Origin: Parafenestella ontariensis
Taxonomy: Eukaryota; Ascomycota; Dothideomycetes; Pleosporales; Cucurbitariaceae
Assembly: GCA_021596325.1 (NCBI GenBank)
Contig: JAKGDA010000018.1
Location: 248,001-312,000, forward strand
DNA length: 64,000 nt
Reading direction: 5' to 3'
Every line of letters starts with the position of its first letter. Position 1 is the first letter of the stretch. The notes under the pieces were generated by a model. That model did not search any database and had not been told where the DNA came from. It saw only the letters and a program-made list of their open reading frames with translations. The translations under genes and the position numbers were made by a program. This document shows positions 52,586 to 64,000 of the stretch, in pieces.

Positions 52586-55500
52586 ATGCCTGGTCGCACA
52601 TCGACGCGCTCAACGCGCACCTCCGGCACCACAAAGTCAGCACGCGCTTCCTCCGCACGCCAGTCCTCGAATGCAGTCGAGATACCGGATGAAGGCCCCG
52701 TAACGTCGCTACGCACACAAGTTGCGCAGGTTTTCGGCGATGCACAGAAAACTACTGCCACGCAACGCAAACTCGTCGTCAATTTGAGGAAGATCCAAGA
52801 AGCATGTTGCTATGAGCCGCCAGACACGGGCAAGAAGGATGGGAAAAACGGTAGAGCGGAGGTGCAGGAGGATTTTGACGAGGAAGAGTTCAACAATGAG
52901 GTTATAAGATGTGTGCTGAGGATACTTGGCATCAAGAAGAGCGAGCCGGTGGGAGATAGACTGATTAGATTTTTGGGCGTGTTCTTGAAGCATGCTTCAG
53001 AGAAGGGTGGGTACAGAGCTGCGAAAAAATAGCGAGGGCGTACTAATACGAGACAGACCAAGCCATCTTTGCAGCAGAAACTGAGGAAGAGGCAACCGCG
53101 TTCCACGAAACACCTAGCAGTCGCCTTACATCACAAATCCTCACCACAGTCCTCGGCTTCTTGACTGCCAAAGACAAGAATATCCGCTTTCGAGCGGCAC
53201 AAACAGTGCAATACATTGTGAATAACCTCACCACAATCGACGACGACATGTTCGATTTGATCAGACTCGGTTTCATGAAACGCTTGCGCGACAAGGAGCC
53301 CTCAGTGCGTGTCCAGGCAATACTTTGTCTAGGTCGCCTAACAGGCGAGGACGACAGCGAGCAGGATGACGAAGATAGCGACGACGATGCGACAGGCGGC
53401 ATACTCGAGAAGCTGGTGGATATCATGATTAACGACCCGAGCGCTGAAGTGCGACGCGCCCTTGTTGGAAACCTACCCATTTGGGCATCGACTCTACGAT
53501 ACCTTCTTGAGCGAGCCCGTGATATGGATGCACCAACGCGACGAGTGGTATATGTCAAGATTTTGCCCTCCCTAGGAGACTTTCGGCATATGTCGCTTGT
53601 AGAACGAGAGAAGTTGATCCGATGGGGTCTACGAGATCGCGATGATATTGTACGAAAAGCTGCCGCACGCCTATTCCGCGAACAATGGCTTGAGCACTGT
53701 GTTTCGTCGCGCGATAATCGTCCCGAGGAAGAAAAGAAACCGGGCATTCCCGCTCCACCAAACCTTGACGCCCTCTGTGAGCTCTTGGAGCGCATCGATA
53801 TTATGCGATCTGGTGAAGAAGATGGTATGGCCCACGAGGCGATGCGCGAGTTCTGGGATGGCCGTCCAGACTACCGCGAGCACATCAACTTCGACCATGA
53901 ATTCTGGAATACTTTGGATGCACAAACTGCATTCATTGCGCGCACTTTGAACGACTATTGCCATGGTGCCCAGAACGACAGAGTCCAAGCCATGATTGAG
54001 GACAAGATGCCCGAGGTCACCATGTTCGCTTTTGTCCTTCAGAGAGAGCTGAATTCCTTGATGGAGCTCGTAGACAAACTGGCAATCATGGATGAATCCG
54101 ATCCAGAGGCCGAGGAGGCGCAAGAAGATGTTGAGGAAAAGGACTTCATTGTTCAACAGCTTCTTCACATCGCCCATACACTCGACTACACAGATGAAAT
54201 GGGCCGAAGGCAGATGTACAACATCATGCGTGAGGCCATTGCGAAGGCTCAACTTCCAGAAGAATGCACGAAGCTCGCCATTGAAGTCTTGCGCACCGTC
54301 TGCGGCAATCGCGGGGAGACAGATTTCTCTGCATTAATCATGGAAGCTATCGCTGAGGTCCGCGACTCCTTGTTGGATACTGATGAGGATACGGGCGATA
54401 AAGTTGACGACGATGTTGAAGAGAGCTTCCACTCTGCTCAGTCAGATCTCGACGCGAAGCCCTCTCTGATGAACCCAAGGAACTCGAAGACAGCGAAGGA
54501 GCTGAGCCCAGAAGAAGAGGAGGAGCAGCGCATTCGAGAAGTCATGGTCTACTCGAAGTGCCTTCACATCGCCCAGTGCACCTTCCAAAATGTTCACTGC
54601 GACCTAGAGTCGGATAACTCCTTGAAAAACATCCTCAACACGTTGATCATTCCTGCTGTTCAGGCGCACGAGGCGATGATTCGAGAGCGGGGTGTGATTT
54701 GTTTGGGTCTGGCTGCACTCCTGAGCAAGGTAAGTTCATTGGGTCATACTATGAATGAAGGGAGGCTTATAACACACAGGACCTCGCACTTAGCAACATT
54801 GATCTATTCTTCCATTGCTTCACGAAGGGCCATGACGCACTCAAGGAGATCGTCATTCAGGTATTGGCTGATCTTATCATCACACACCCACAACTTCTTG
54901 CGCCTCCAGCACTAGATCCAGAAATCACCGAGGAGGACGCAGAGCCAACGCCAAACCCCCTCATCAAGCCACTCACTAAGGTGTTATTGAAGGCATTCAG
55001 CTTAGACAACAAACGCATAAGCCTGATTGCTTGCACCGCCGCATCCAAACTTTTGTTGCTCGGCATCTTACCCCCAGCGCCAACAGCGGATATACTGAAA
55101 GCCTTTGTACTGAGATACTTCGACCCTGAGACTGCCTCCAATCCCGCGCTGAGGCAAGCACTGAGTTACTTCCTCCCCGTGTTCTGCCACTCGAAACTCA
55201 AGAATGCACAGCTCATGGCTCAGAGTGCTGTCCCGGTCATGTCCAAATTGCTCCTCATGCGCGACGAACTTGTCGATGATGAGGAGGTTGATGAGATGGT
55301 GAGCTGGCCTGTCATCACAGCCCATCTCTCCGAATGGACAGATGGGCGCAAAGTCGTCGGGGCTACCGAACTAGGACTTGATGGGAAGACAAGTACCACT
55401 GCGGAGGCCGAGCAACCGCATATCCATCTCGCGATAGAAATCCTAGAGCGTGCGTTGACCAGTACATGCTCGAAAGATGAAAGAAAACCGTTACTGTCGT

Positions 55501-56057
55501 TGCTTGGTAAGCTGTACATTGCCCCGACATCTACGAGCCGAAAGGGCCACGAGGCCACCGTGGATGAGGAGAATTTGCGCACACTACATAGCTTGGTTTC
55601 AGAGGCCGTGGAAGGCAAAATCGGGTCCGACGCTACACAGCGGAATGCCCTGTCCAAACTAGAGATCAGTCTTACCAAGCGCCTGGGCGAGGTGGAACAT
55701 GTCACACAGGTGCAGGACCCGACCTCGGTGTCGCCCGATACCACTGTCGCGGACGGAAATGACGGCGAGACCGAGGCAGACGTTGATGCGACCGAGCTTC
55801 CCCCAGCACAGACTCACGCAAAGGGCGGTCTTGCCGACGAGACGCAGGTGGATGTCGATGGATCTGAGATCGATGAGGACGACGACACGATGTTCGCAGG
55901 TATGCAGGGCGAAGGGACACGCATGCCCCTTGAAGATAATGATGATGATGTAGATGATGATACTGATGAGACGACAATGACTATTCGGGGTGGAAGGCCA
56001 GCTGTTACGGAGGACGATATCATGGAGAGTCTTTTGAGGGACGATGACTCTTCATGA
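52586..56057 (+). CDS. YCG1: Condensin complex subunit G (Ycg1/Cnd3/CAP-G)
   Basis: HEAT-repeat subunit of condensin that binds DNA together with the kleisin and is needed for mitotic chromosome compaction. Exons are 52586-53006, 53057-54729 and 54780-56057 (1123 residues); both introns are 50 nt. A basic, Ser/Thr-rich N-terminus precedes HEAT repeats from about residue 45 (SLRTQVAQVFGDAQ). Typical segments are FLTAKDKNIRFRAAQTVQYI, MKRLRDKEPSVRVQAILCLG, DPSAEVRRALVGNLP and GLRDRDDIVRKAAARLFREQ. The Cnd3 domain follows around LERGVICLGLAALLS-type sequence (IRERGVICLGLAALLSKDLA, spliced). Acidic insertions (GEDDSEQDDEDSDDDAT) and a strongly acidic C-terminus (EDDDTMFAGMQGEGTRM, then DDDVDDDTDETT) are present. 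Length is normal for the family. Confidence 0.93.
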
Positions 56058-56999
56058 TCTGATTAACAAGCGGATTTTGTACATGCATGGTATGGGCTAG
56101 GTTTTGGTGCCGGCGTTCTTCCGTGACTGGCTCGTCGAGGACAAGGGTTTGCTCTTTTTTGGTGGCATAGGATGGGTTGGGTTGGGATGTAATGAAGTTC
56201 ACGCGCATGATATCCCCTTTTCACTTATACAGCCACATCTTAAACATGACTCTGACGACGTGTGTGTGTTTATCTTAACTCGGAATGCCAATAGCGTATA
56301 AGTTTGAGGTAAACGGTCTAAATCATCGTTTCCACTCCATGGGGCAAATTCATGTTTAATTATTCTACGAAGGGATGGTATTCATGTTCCGAAGTGCTGG
56401 ATCAGTGTCACGCAGACCCAAGGCTTGGGAGACTCAGTCGCGTACCTGACACAGCACACCCTCTTTCAAATCAGCAAACGATAATCTGTCTTGAATTAGA
56501 CGTCGGAATTTGTTTCCACTGTACACTAGGTGCTTCACATCCGTGAATACGTGAACATAAAAGTAACTGAATATCTGCGAATTTGAGAAGGCGGCAGATG
56601 ATGAGTGATTGATTAATTTGCAAAAATAACAGTATAAGTACACTCTATATTGATGCGCTCGTGCTGAATAGAAAAAGCGTGATATAAAGGGTATATTGAG
56701 GGAAAGTGTGAAAACCGTATACGCCATCTGCCACCGCGAGAAAATAAGACGTTCAACGCGATAAACGCCTGATTTCGCCCGTGGGATTGTTAACCGTGCC
56801 ATGCCGTGCCGTCAACGTATTCGTATCGCATCGTATCATATCTGCTGCGCGCGCCTTAGACTCCATGTCGATTTGACGTGAGATGAGCTGAGCGGAGCGT
56901 CATGTCGTGTGCGCTCTTCCATCCCCATTAAATAACGTAAAAATCCACGCTGATATCCTTCTCTTCAACTTCCATACCGTAGCCCACCGCTCACACACA
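56058..56999. other. Convergent intergenic region
   Basis: This 942-bp stretch lies between the 3' ends of the condensin and mannosyltransferase genes. A 122-codon minus-strand frame (56434-56802) has no recognisable features. The central part is AT-rich. Confidence 0.5.
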
Positions 57000-58559
57000 T
57001 CACCACGGGCGATCAATACTATCCATCCACCCAAACACCTCCCTCACATACCCCCTAATCTCACCACACGTCCGACTCTCCTGATCCTCCCTACACCCCT
57101 CCTCAGCAATAACATCCCACAGCCTCCTCTCAACATCATACCCCAGCATCTTGACCATATCCTCCTTGCTCCCCCACATACGATGCGGCGTGCCATCGAG
57201 CTCGTACGTGGGCAGACTCTTATCCAGCAGCACCTTCGCGGGGTCCAGCTTGAGTGTGTTCTGGTGAAGGAACACAGGCCGTGGTTTGGGCGGCGCTTTG
57301 CGCGTGCGGTTGAGTGCTTTTTCGACGGCGGGCACGGGGTGCGCGAGATCGGCGTCCTGCCATGTTTCGGACGGGTGGATGTGGCTGCGCATGGGGATCA
57401 GGTACTCGTAGTCGAGGCCTGGGTCTGCTTGCGCGATGCCGCTGCCCCGGAAGTGGCCGTCCATGTGGCGGCCTAGAGCGCGCGGGCCGGTGCGGACTTG
57501 GTAGTAAGGCAGTCCGACGGCGAGGGCGGCTTGCACGAAGGTTTCCTTGTCGCCTGCGCCGTGGCTGCCTTGGGAGAGGAGGATGTAGTAGTAGTCTGGG
57601 CCGTAGTAGTTGTAGTAGACCATCATGAGGAGCGATTCGCGGTGTATGTCTTTGTTGATCATGATTTGGCCGCTTTCGGTTGTGTAACGCGCTTGTGAGG
57701 GCTCCTCGGGGATGGCGGCAATGTGGTAGAAGTGGGCGGAGATGGTTAGGGCCCAGTAGTCGGGCCAGGTTATTAGACCGTGAGTCGTGTATGGGGCGGT
57801 TGTGAAGAGGATTGTGGGATCGTATGCTGGGAATGCGTCGCTGTCGAGGAATAGGACATGTTGGAAGGAGGAAAAGAGTATTGCGAATACTTTGTACTGG
57901 TAGTGATCCGGTCGTTTGATGTACTGAGCCTTGTCGTATATATTTGACATGACGACGCACCGCGCGTTCAAGGAGGGAAGGACGGTGTCGCATATTGTTG
58001 GCTCGTATTTGCTCCAGTCGTCGATGAAGACCTCGACCGGAAGGTTGCATCCAGTTCTCCGCAGCATACGCAACGACACTAAGAAGATGGGCATGTAGTT
58101 CGCATTTGCGGTTGTTACAATCCCTGTGGTCCTTTTCGAGAATGGTAACTTCGGCCCGAGATGTTGCGCTGATCTTCGCATTGCATAGTGTGCTCGAAAC
58201 AACGCGGTCTCGTCGTCGTCGGTGAACCCAAGCAGTCGATCGGGATGCTTCTTTCCTGGCTCAAGCGGTCGCCAGTCGGCACTCGATCCAATCTCCTCTT
58301 CGACAACCTGTAAAGGCTTGCATTGTGGCTGGGCGGCAAGAAGTCCTGATGCTAGATCTTGCCAAAAGCTTTGTACTGATGCATTGAACGTAGAGCTTGC
58401 CTCGGTGACATTCGTCCCTTTGGGGTAGATGATGGTATTGAAGATTGGTGGACTGGCATGCCTCCGCGGTAGGAAGAAGACACTGCATGTGAGGAGCAAG
58501 AGAGGAATGGCGACTAGGCGAGGTATTGTGGAAATGACATGCGGCATGTTTATGAGCAT
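57000..58559 (-). CDS. Golgi alpha-1,2-mannosyltransferase (MNN2-type, GT71)
   Basis: Type II Golgi glycosyltransferase that adds alpha-1,2-mannose to N- or O-linked glycans. Single exon, 519 residues. The start is ATG 58559, with a second ATG four codons on. A short cytoplasmic tail leads into a signal anchor (LVAIPLLLLTCSVFFLP). After a stem of about 110 residues the catalytic domain begins: GIVTTANANYMPIFLVSLRM, LPVEVFIDD, KVFAILFSSFQHVLFLDSDA with the metal-binding DSD, and ITWPDYWALTISAHFY. The segment TTESGQIMINKDIHRESLLM is characteristic of the MNN1/MNN2 mannosyltransferase family, and KETFVQAALAVGLPYYQV is also typical. The last about 60 residues, with CREDQESRTCGEIRGYVREV, follow family members. 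The symbol is left open because the fungus is likely to have several paralogues. Confidence 0.9.
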   Translation of the reverse strand: MLINMPHVISTIPRLVAIPLLLLTCSVFFLPRRHASPPIFNTIIYPKGTNVTEASSTFNASVQSFWQDLASGLLAAQPQCKPLQVVEEEIGSSADWRPLEPGKKHPDRLLGFTDDDETALFRAHYAMRRSAQHLGPKLPFSKRTTGIVTTANANYMPIFLVSLRMLRRTGCNLPVEVFIDDWSKYEPTICDTVLPSLNARCVVMSNIYDKAQYIKRPDHYQYKVFAILFSSFQHVLFLDSDAFPAYDPTILFTTAPYTTHGLITWPDYWALTISAHFYHIAAIPEEPSQARYTTESGQIMINKDIHRESLLMMVYYNYYGPDYYYILLSQGSHGAGDKETFVQAALAVGLPYYQVRTGPRALGRHMDGHFRGSGIAQADPGLDYEYLIPMRSHIHPSETWQDADLAHPVPAVEKALNRTRKAPPKPRPVFLHQNTLKLDPAKVLLDKSLPTYELDGTPHRMWGSKEDMVKMLGYDVERRLWDVIAEEGCREDQESRTCGEIRGYVREVFGWMDSIDRPW

Positions 58560-61256
58560 GGCGGGCGGTTATCGTTATTGTTGGCAAAACTCCATGGGCA
58601 TGTGTACCAGAGCTACGAACGTTGCAAGAATGACAGAAAACTTGGTTGCGAATAGTGAGATGCTTAATGACCTTCGGAGAGTTGCAGGTACCGGGTTGAT
58701 AGCGCATGGGAGGACCTGCATAATACAGTTGGCAACACCCGAATCTTGGCGGCTATCGGTGGCGGAATGCTGGAGCAAGGATGAAAACGTCTCTAAAAAT
58801 GATCCGCAGCAACGATGTGTGGCTTACTGAGGTTGTACTGTGGGGCGACCCGGAGTTGGTTTGCGAAGTGGCTATGGCAGAGAGTAAGGCCAAGGGCGCA
58901 GGATGACGCTCAGCTTCGGTAATAGGCCTGAGTATTTATCAAAGTTCGTATAGCCGGCAAGGCAACTCTTTTCTGCAGTTCGAAAGCCCCGCGGATGATG
59001 CGAAAGCGCAAGGCGGACGAGGTCCGGGCTACTCATTCCACGCGTATCGCGGATCAGCCCCTCGCATTTCCATATGCGGCATGGCGCTCCTTCCAACTCT
59101 CTAGACGTGGTAGTCGGGAAGCTTGGCATGGCAATCCTGGCGCCTCGTGTCAGCACGTTTGCGAGCACAGGCAATTACTAGTCCCTTTTGTGGAGAGAAC
59201 GTTCCCTAATCCTGTTATTGTTCCATGCGGAAGGTGAATCCGAGCTGGTACTTCATGTTCGATGAGCTCCTGGTATGGGGTGTTTATTGTTGTACGAAAC
59301 ATTTTGGAGTGTGTTGGTTTATCGTTTTGATAGACCCTAGCCGAAAGCAGCCTTAACCATGCAACTAGCGACTGTACTCTGCTCTGTGGTCATGGTACAT
59401 TAGCCTCCGGAAGCGTCAATTGGAACGTGATTCTGATATATGTTACACTTGTCATACCCTATTAAGCTGCGAGCAACGCGCAGATAAGCTGTAGTCGCAT
59501 GCATTCCTGGAGCCATGGCGAGACTCGACATCTTTCAGTCATCAAGCTGTCAACCCAGGTCCTCGGGATCGTCCCATTATTCTAAGAATAAAAAATACAA
59601 CAACAACATGAGCGCTTAAAAGGCCATCTAGAAGATGTATATGCGCGTATTTCATCGCAACGAGGTAGGGATGTTGTTTCAATGATCTCACAGCCACAGC
59701 AACACGGTAGTCAGCTGAGTCACTCGCTGTTGGCACTCCATCGTCCACCTCAGTTCATGGCGGCGCCCAGTAACCGCAGTTGCTGCACCTGCCTGTAATG
59801 GATTGGTGGTGGAGATTGGTGGATTTAGTGTCGCAAGAACTATGTAGCACCTCTTTAGTTGTACACGTGTTGCTTAGCCGAGCTGTTATCGCTGTCCTTG
59901 GCCGTTTTGGTACAGCAGCGCGAACCAGTCATCTAGCATCGTGCATCTTACGATGACGGAACACGCGTTTGCTTCGAGTAAGTACTCGCGCAAAAAATGC
60001 TGGTATTTCAAAACGGCTGTGACTCTACTAAGGTACCCGAGTCATGCTTGCACAATTGTTTAGGATCCCTTGCCAGTGCAACCTCGAAGCTGAGCTTGAT
60101 TCAACCAAGGGATACATTTATGAGAAAGACGTCGCTGGAGTGGGGACGCTCGGACTATTTTAGCTACTCATTGACGGCAGCGTCTAGACCTTATCCTGTC
60201 ATTTTGGCGTTATCTCTTTATTCCATCGCAGGCTTGAAATACGACCTGGTTATGGTAAAGCGGTCCCGGCCCAAGTGGGATTTAAGTATTTTCTACGGAA
60301 GCAGCCGCATGACGTAAGCAAAGATGAGCAAGGACAACAAGAGGCACTTTCGAGGTATCAAGAGCCTGTTATTGTGATAAGAAGCTTGGGCTGTTCATGA
60401 AGGTCTTCAAGGTACGTTGCCCTTTTAACTGCCTCAGACGGGCAAGGAACGACAACATTCTTTTCGTGTTTAAGAGACATTGAAAGACGGCCATGTTGCC
60501 TGATTCGCAACTACAGAACGCAGAATGGTAGGTCGCGTGTTGCAGAAAATCCACGAGCTACGTTTTGACACCGTCTCACAAGTGCTTCCATACAATATAC
60601 CCACTGACTGTACACGGCTAGGAACGAAGAATACTGTTCTCAATCATATCTTGTACATACGCCTATAGTCAAGGCATTGGATGTTGATGCTTTCATTTTT
60701 AATGAGTTGAGGATCGCAGGGATGGAAAGAAAGAAGGAAGATATTAGTTACATGCGGCCATTGATTTATGTGGCGATCAACTGCGCCCCGTCCACTGCCG
60801 CGCTATGCTGAAGTGACTCAATTTATGTCGAAAGGAAAGAAACAACGCAGAAGCAAGGATAAAAGCAAGACATATGTCGAAGAGAAGACGCTGGCTGACT
60901 AGACATCAAGGGGAGATCCTCCTGCAGATCCAAAAAGCTAGCAAGTCCGTGTTGCCGCCCTCCTGTTGTACTTTTGTCCCGTCCGTCCAGCTTTTGTAAA
61001 GGTTCAAGTCGAGCCCCGAACACCACCAATCCCCAAAGGTATCGAACTCCTCGCCAAATGAGTTTTCCGTCTATAAGCAACCAACCCCTTTTCCATGCCA
61101 GATGGTCAGCAGCAAATGCTCCGAAATCTTGTATCAATCTGAATGACGACAAACTCCCCCAAATACAATCTTGCCCGCGCCAGCCTGTCCAAAGAACCGT
61201 CCCATATCAAATCGCTCAAAGATTCAGGCTTCAGAAGATCGATACCTTATATACGT
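58560..61256. other. 2.7-kb intergenic region, no gene recognised
   Basis: This is the largest gap in the window. It contains short open frames only (for example 58872-59174 minus, 59997-60317 plus, 60823-61152 minus), none with family resemblance or a supported splice model. The left end is the mannosyltransferase promoter and the right end the 3' region of the RNA-binding protein gene. I saw no terminal repeats, tRNA or transposon coding remnants. Confidence 0.5.
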
Positions 61257-63270
61257 TTACGCCGGTGACTTGTTGGCGGGGTTGGAAGCATTACGACGGT
61301 CGTCGTTCATGGATAAAGAACCGAAGCCCGTTGACAAGAAAGAGAAGGGGTCATTGCGACCGTCACCGCCGTTCATAGCGCCCTGGTTAGGGTATGGGTC
61401 TGCGGCAGAGAAGGCCGCTTCAGCTGAGCGGCTATCGAAAGGTGTCGAATGCATACCTCCATTTGGCACATACTGAGCGCCCATAGGCGGGTAGGGGCTA
61501 GCGGCGCCCATGCCCGAGGGAAGCGCGTATTGGCTAGGCGGTCCACCATACTGTTGAGCAGGGAAGCCTCCTGCAGCAAAGCCAGCCGGGCCGTAAGGTC
61601 CAGCGCCAGGAGTGCCACCCATAGAAGGAGGACCCATGCCGAAGCCGGAGGGGGTGTCCATGGGCGACGGGAAGGCAGAGTCAGCAACAACAGCAGCTCC
61701 CGCACGGCTAGCACCACAACGCAGACAGGCGGTGTTCTTCGCAAAGTTATGATAGCCGCACCCATTCTCACCACACTTCCAGTCACCAGCGCGGAAAGGC
61801 ACGACGCCAGTACCTCCACGCATGTGGCCACCTCCCATACCATGACCACCGTGGCCATGACCCATGTGGTGCTGGGGAGGGCCCATCATGCCAGGATGGC
61901 CGCCGTATCCGTAACCACCACCGCCGTATGCCATCGGGTCACCGCCAGGTGGGCCTTGCTGCATTGCTGGGAACGAGCATCGGAAGCAGGCGGTACGACG
62001 CTGAAAGTTAGAAAAGCCGCATGACGGGCAGTTCCAGTCACCTGGGCGGGGACGGTTCTTGCTAGGTGGAAAGGGCGTAATGATGTCCGCGGCGCGGTCG
62101 AGAACACGGCTCGACGATGGCGAAACCTCGATGGCCTTTTCGTTGAGAGCACGCCCGTTCATGCACAGACTCTCGGCAGCCTAAGTTGTTAGTACGTTCG
62201 TCATGTCAGTCACAAGAGTGCAGCACATACCTCTTCGTGAGACGAGAAGATGGCAAAACCGGTGCCCGTTGGCTTGTGCTGGTCCGGAGTTCGTAGAGTC
62301 CAGAATGCAATTGGACGACCGCCGAATTGCGTGAACCAGCTCTCAAGCTCTGATTGAGTGGTATCATGAGGCAGGCCACTCATGTGGAGGACCTTGCTGC
62401 GTTCCGAGAGGAAGGCGCGTACGTCAGCGCGGGCATCCATGGGCTTCGTAAGGACGTCGGGGTGCTCGTGCGGTGGTTGAGATTTGCGAATGAGTCCCCG
62501 GAGAACTCGAGCAAGGGTAACAGCTTCTTCCATAGCCCGCCTCGGCGAGGCAGGAGCTAAAGCCTGCAGGTGAAAGGGGAGGTTATGTTTAATTGGGGCT
62601 GAGGACTGTACAGGCTCCACTTCTAGGGCAGCGCAGATGTTTGTTAGCGCGCTTGAGCCGAAAGGCAGCGACTCTGGATGGTGTGTTTGCCAGCGTTGGT
62701 ACTCTGTACGCAGATCAAATGTTCGGGAGTGTTGTAGGTACGGGGGCAGCACGACCGACTTATCCCGAGCTTCACGGGGCAGCTGGACGCGAAGGTCCCA
62801 CGAGTCGAGGGTGACAAACGCGAACTCCAGGTTCTTGGGCACAATGTGCTCCTGCGCGAATGCGTTGAATCGGTCAATGGCCTCCCGGAAGGTGCCAGCG
62901 TTACGGACTTGGTCCCACGTGAGGGTTGTCAAGCTTGCTGAAGAAGCCTTGGGTTAGTACAAGGTCGGGGAAGGTGTGCAGCGGATGACTTACTGCACAA
63001 GGCCGTGATGGGCGTGTTGACAGGTTTCACTAATACGCTCTCACGATGCAGCTGTTGCAGCAGATCAGCAACTGTCACTGCAATTGAGCGAGCAGGGGAG
63101 CTTACCTCCTCGCAGGATTTTGCATCGAGCAGAATCCACCCGAGCTCGATCACCTCTGCAGAATCTTTCGTGACGTACACGCCGTGCTCATCACAGGTGG
63201 TAGCTACATGGATTACGAGATATCGGTCCAGGTTCGGTGCTTGGGGGCTAGGGGTGGCTTGAGAGGCCAT
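61257..63270 (-). CDS. RNA-binding protein: ERI1-like pseudo-exonuclease, RRM and two RanBP2 zinc fingers
   Basis: Exons are 63106-63270, 62994-63051, 62231-62937 and 61257-62180 (617 residues). Residues of about 15-230 follow the ERI1-type 3'-5' exonuclease fold: YLVIHVATTCDEHG, SAEVIELGWILLDAKS, then VNTPITALCTSLTTLTWDQV, VTLDSWDLRVQLP and ALAPASPRRAMEEAVTLARV. The first catalytic DxE is replaced (H21 and A23) and the late HxxxxD is not kept, so exonuclease activity is unlikely. An RRM follows (KVLHMSGLPHDTTQSELESW to FAIFSSHEEAAESLCMNGRA). Two RanBP2-type zinc fingers are DWNCPSCGFSNFQRRTACFR and DWKCGENGCGYHNFAKNTAC, each in a Gly/Met-rich linker. The first intron (63052-63105) is 54 nt and keeps the frame if retained. 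A role in mRNA handling is likely; similar fungal proteins are named asparagine-rich protein. Confidence 0.87.
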
Positions 63271-64000
63271 ATCTACACTCGTGCGGGGAGCTGCAGCTCA
63301 GTGGACTCGAGTCTTGGAGGTTGCTATGGGCGTTGCTGCTTAGGGGCTTTGCGGTGACGTCGAGGGGTTTACGGGGGAGGAGCGACGGACGAGGATGGAT
63401 GTGGAGAGGAAGGTGCGAGGACGTCAGCGGGCAGGTGAATGGAACACCTGATTGAGGGGAACAGCTGTCGAAGCTTCGGAGCGTGCGAGCGAGTGAAGGC
63501 AGACGGAGCCTCGCGGAAAGAGACAAGGTAAGGTGAAGACTCTCCTGGTGAGATGAGACCAAATGGTATGAGATGTGGTCGGGGAGTCTGAAGCCCCGTG
63601 CAATGCCCCAGGGAAGATTTCTTGACGTGGATTGAAGAGCTAAGGCGCACCTTGGCGGAAGTTCCATGTCAGTGCGTCTCTGCGGTGGGCCATGTCATCA
63701 CCCCTCGAGTGGGATAATCTACACAAGGACCACGGTTGAGCTCTCCGTTTCCATACCAACTTCACTGTATACAGCCACGCGTGCACATGGCAATTGATGC
63801 TGTGGGCTCTCCCATCGCTCCAATTTACCTGACTCAGGAACGCCTGCAGGACGAGCTGCCATGCGCACACGGCGAGCAGCAGCTCGTCCCGCTCGGCAAA
63901 GCTGCTGCTTCTTTTGTACCATATGAAACACGTCGACGCCCTCTCATTGCGTGTTCCACGCGTCTGTTGAACCTTCTCGCGTGTGCTCCGCCTCCGCCGT
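63271..64000. other. Right-edge region, promoter of the RNA-binding protein gene
   Basis: Upstream of the RNA-binding protein start. Minus-strand frames at 63248-63667 and 63719-63931 overlap the leader and have no family features. No gene crosses the window edge that I can support. Confidence 0.5.

Noticed and set aside
57220..58050. 276-codon minus-strand frame rich in R, P and H
   Set aside because: Alternative frame of the mannosyltransferase gene; composition is that of a frame-shifted GC-rich coding sequence.
60823..61152. 109-codon minus-strand frame
   Set aside because: Lies directly downstream of the RNA-binding protein stop on the same strand, so most likely its 3' untranslated region. 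No recognisable features.
63248..63667. 139-codon minus-strand frame at the right edge
   Set aside because: Overlaps the start of the RNA-binding protein gene in another frame and shows only low-complexity Ser/Leu sequence; probably leader DNA.

Overview
This is nuclear DNA of a filamentous ascomycete (Pezizomycotina). A member of the Dothideomycetes is my best guess, from the style of the protein families and not from any marker. Genes are single transcription units on both strands. Nearly every intron is 44-90 nt, GT-AG, and several carry a clear CTAAC-type branch site. Functions include cytosolic and mitochondrial ribosomal proteins, chromatin factors, secreted hydrolases and filamentous-fungal families of unknown role. 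I rebuilt exon structures by hand from splice signals; each multi-exon model listed closes in frame.

Layout. 1-7.7 kb: an asparaginase with ankyrin repeats, a secreted GH1 beta-glucosidase and a Gln/Tyr-repeat protein with a cysteine-rich tail. 8.4-12 kb: a SET/Vps75-type histone chaperone, divergent from an unknown GDID-motif protein. 13.2-18 kb: the GID/CTLH ubiquitin ligase subunit Gid7/WDR26 and an unknown Ser/Thr-rich protein. 18.2-22.6 kb: SPO11, divergent from the large subunit of chromatin assembly factor 1. 24.4-31 kb: a membrane-anchored, catalytically dead pepsin-fold protein and a 1240-residue membrane-anchored unknown. 31.4-36.5 kb: mitochondrial mL57, the H3K56 acetyltransferase RTT109 and glucosylceramide synthase. 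36.8-39.3 kb: a short-chain dehydrogenase that looks frameshifted and a convergent medium-chain reductase. 40-45.6 kb: an accessory-looking locus with an anchored unknown head-to-head with a trypsin-like protease that reads in frame into an MFS transporter. 46-56 kb: housekeeping genes, namely mitochondrial uL1, COG2, ribosomal eL33, NADH pyrophosphatase, a cysteine synthase and condensin subunit G. 57-63.3 kb: an MNN2-type mannosyltransferase and an RNA-binding protein joining a decayed ERI1-like exonuclease fold, an RRM and two RanBP2 zinc fingers.

Genes that work together. Four chromatin factors lie in 48 kb. Three of them (SET/Vps75-like chaperone, CAF-1 large subunit, Rtt109) belong to one pathway, acetylation of newly made H3 at K56 and its deposition behind the replication fork. 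Condensin subunit G and SPO11 add chromosome structure and meiotic breaks.

The most unusual observations are the protease-transporter reading frame at 41.4-45.6 kb, the clustering of the H3K56 pathway, the missing start codon of the Gid7 gene, the dehydrogenase frameshift and two enzyme folds without catalytic residues. I saw no convincing tRNA, rRNA, CRISPR array, transposon or secondary-metabolite backbone gene.
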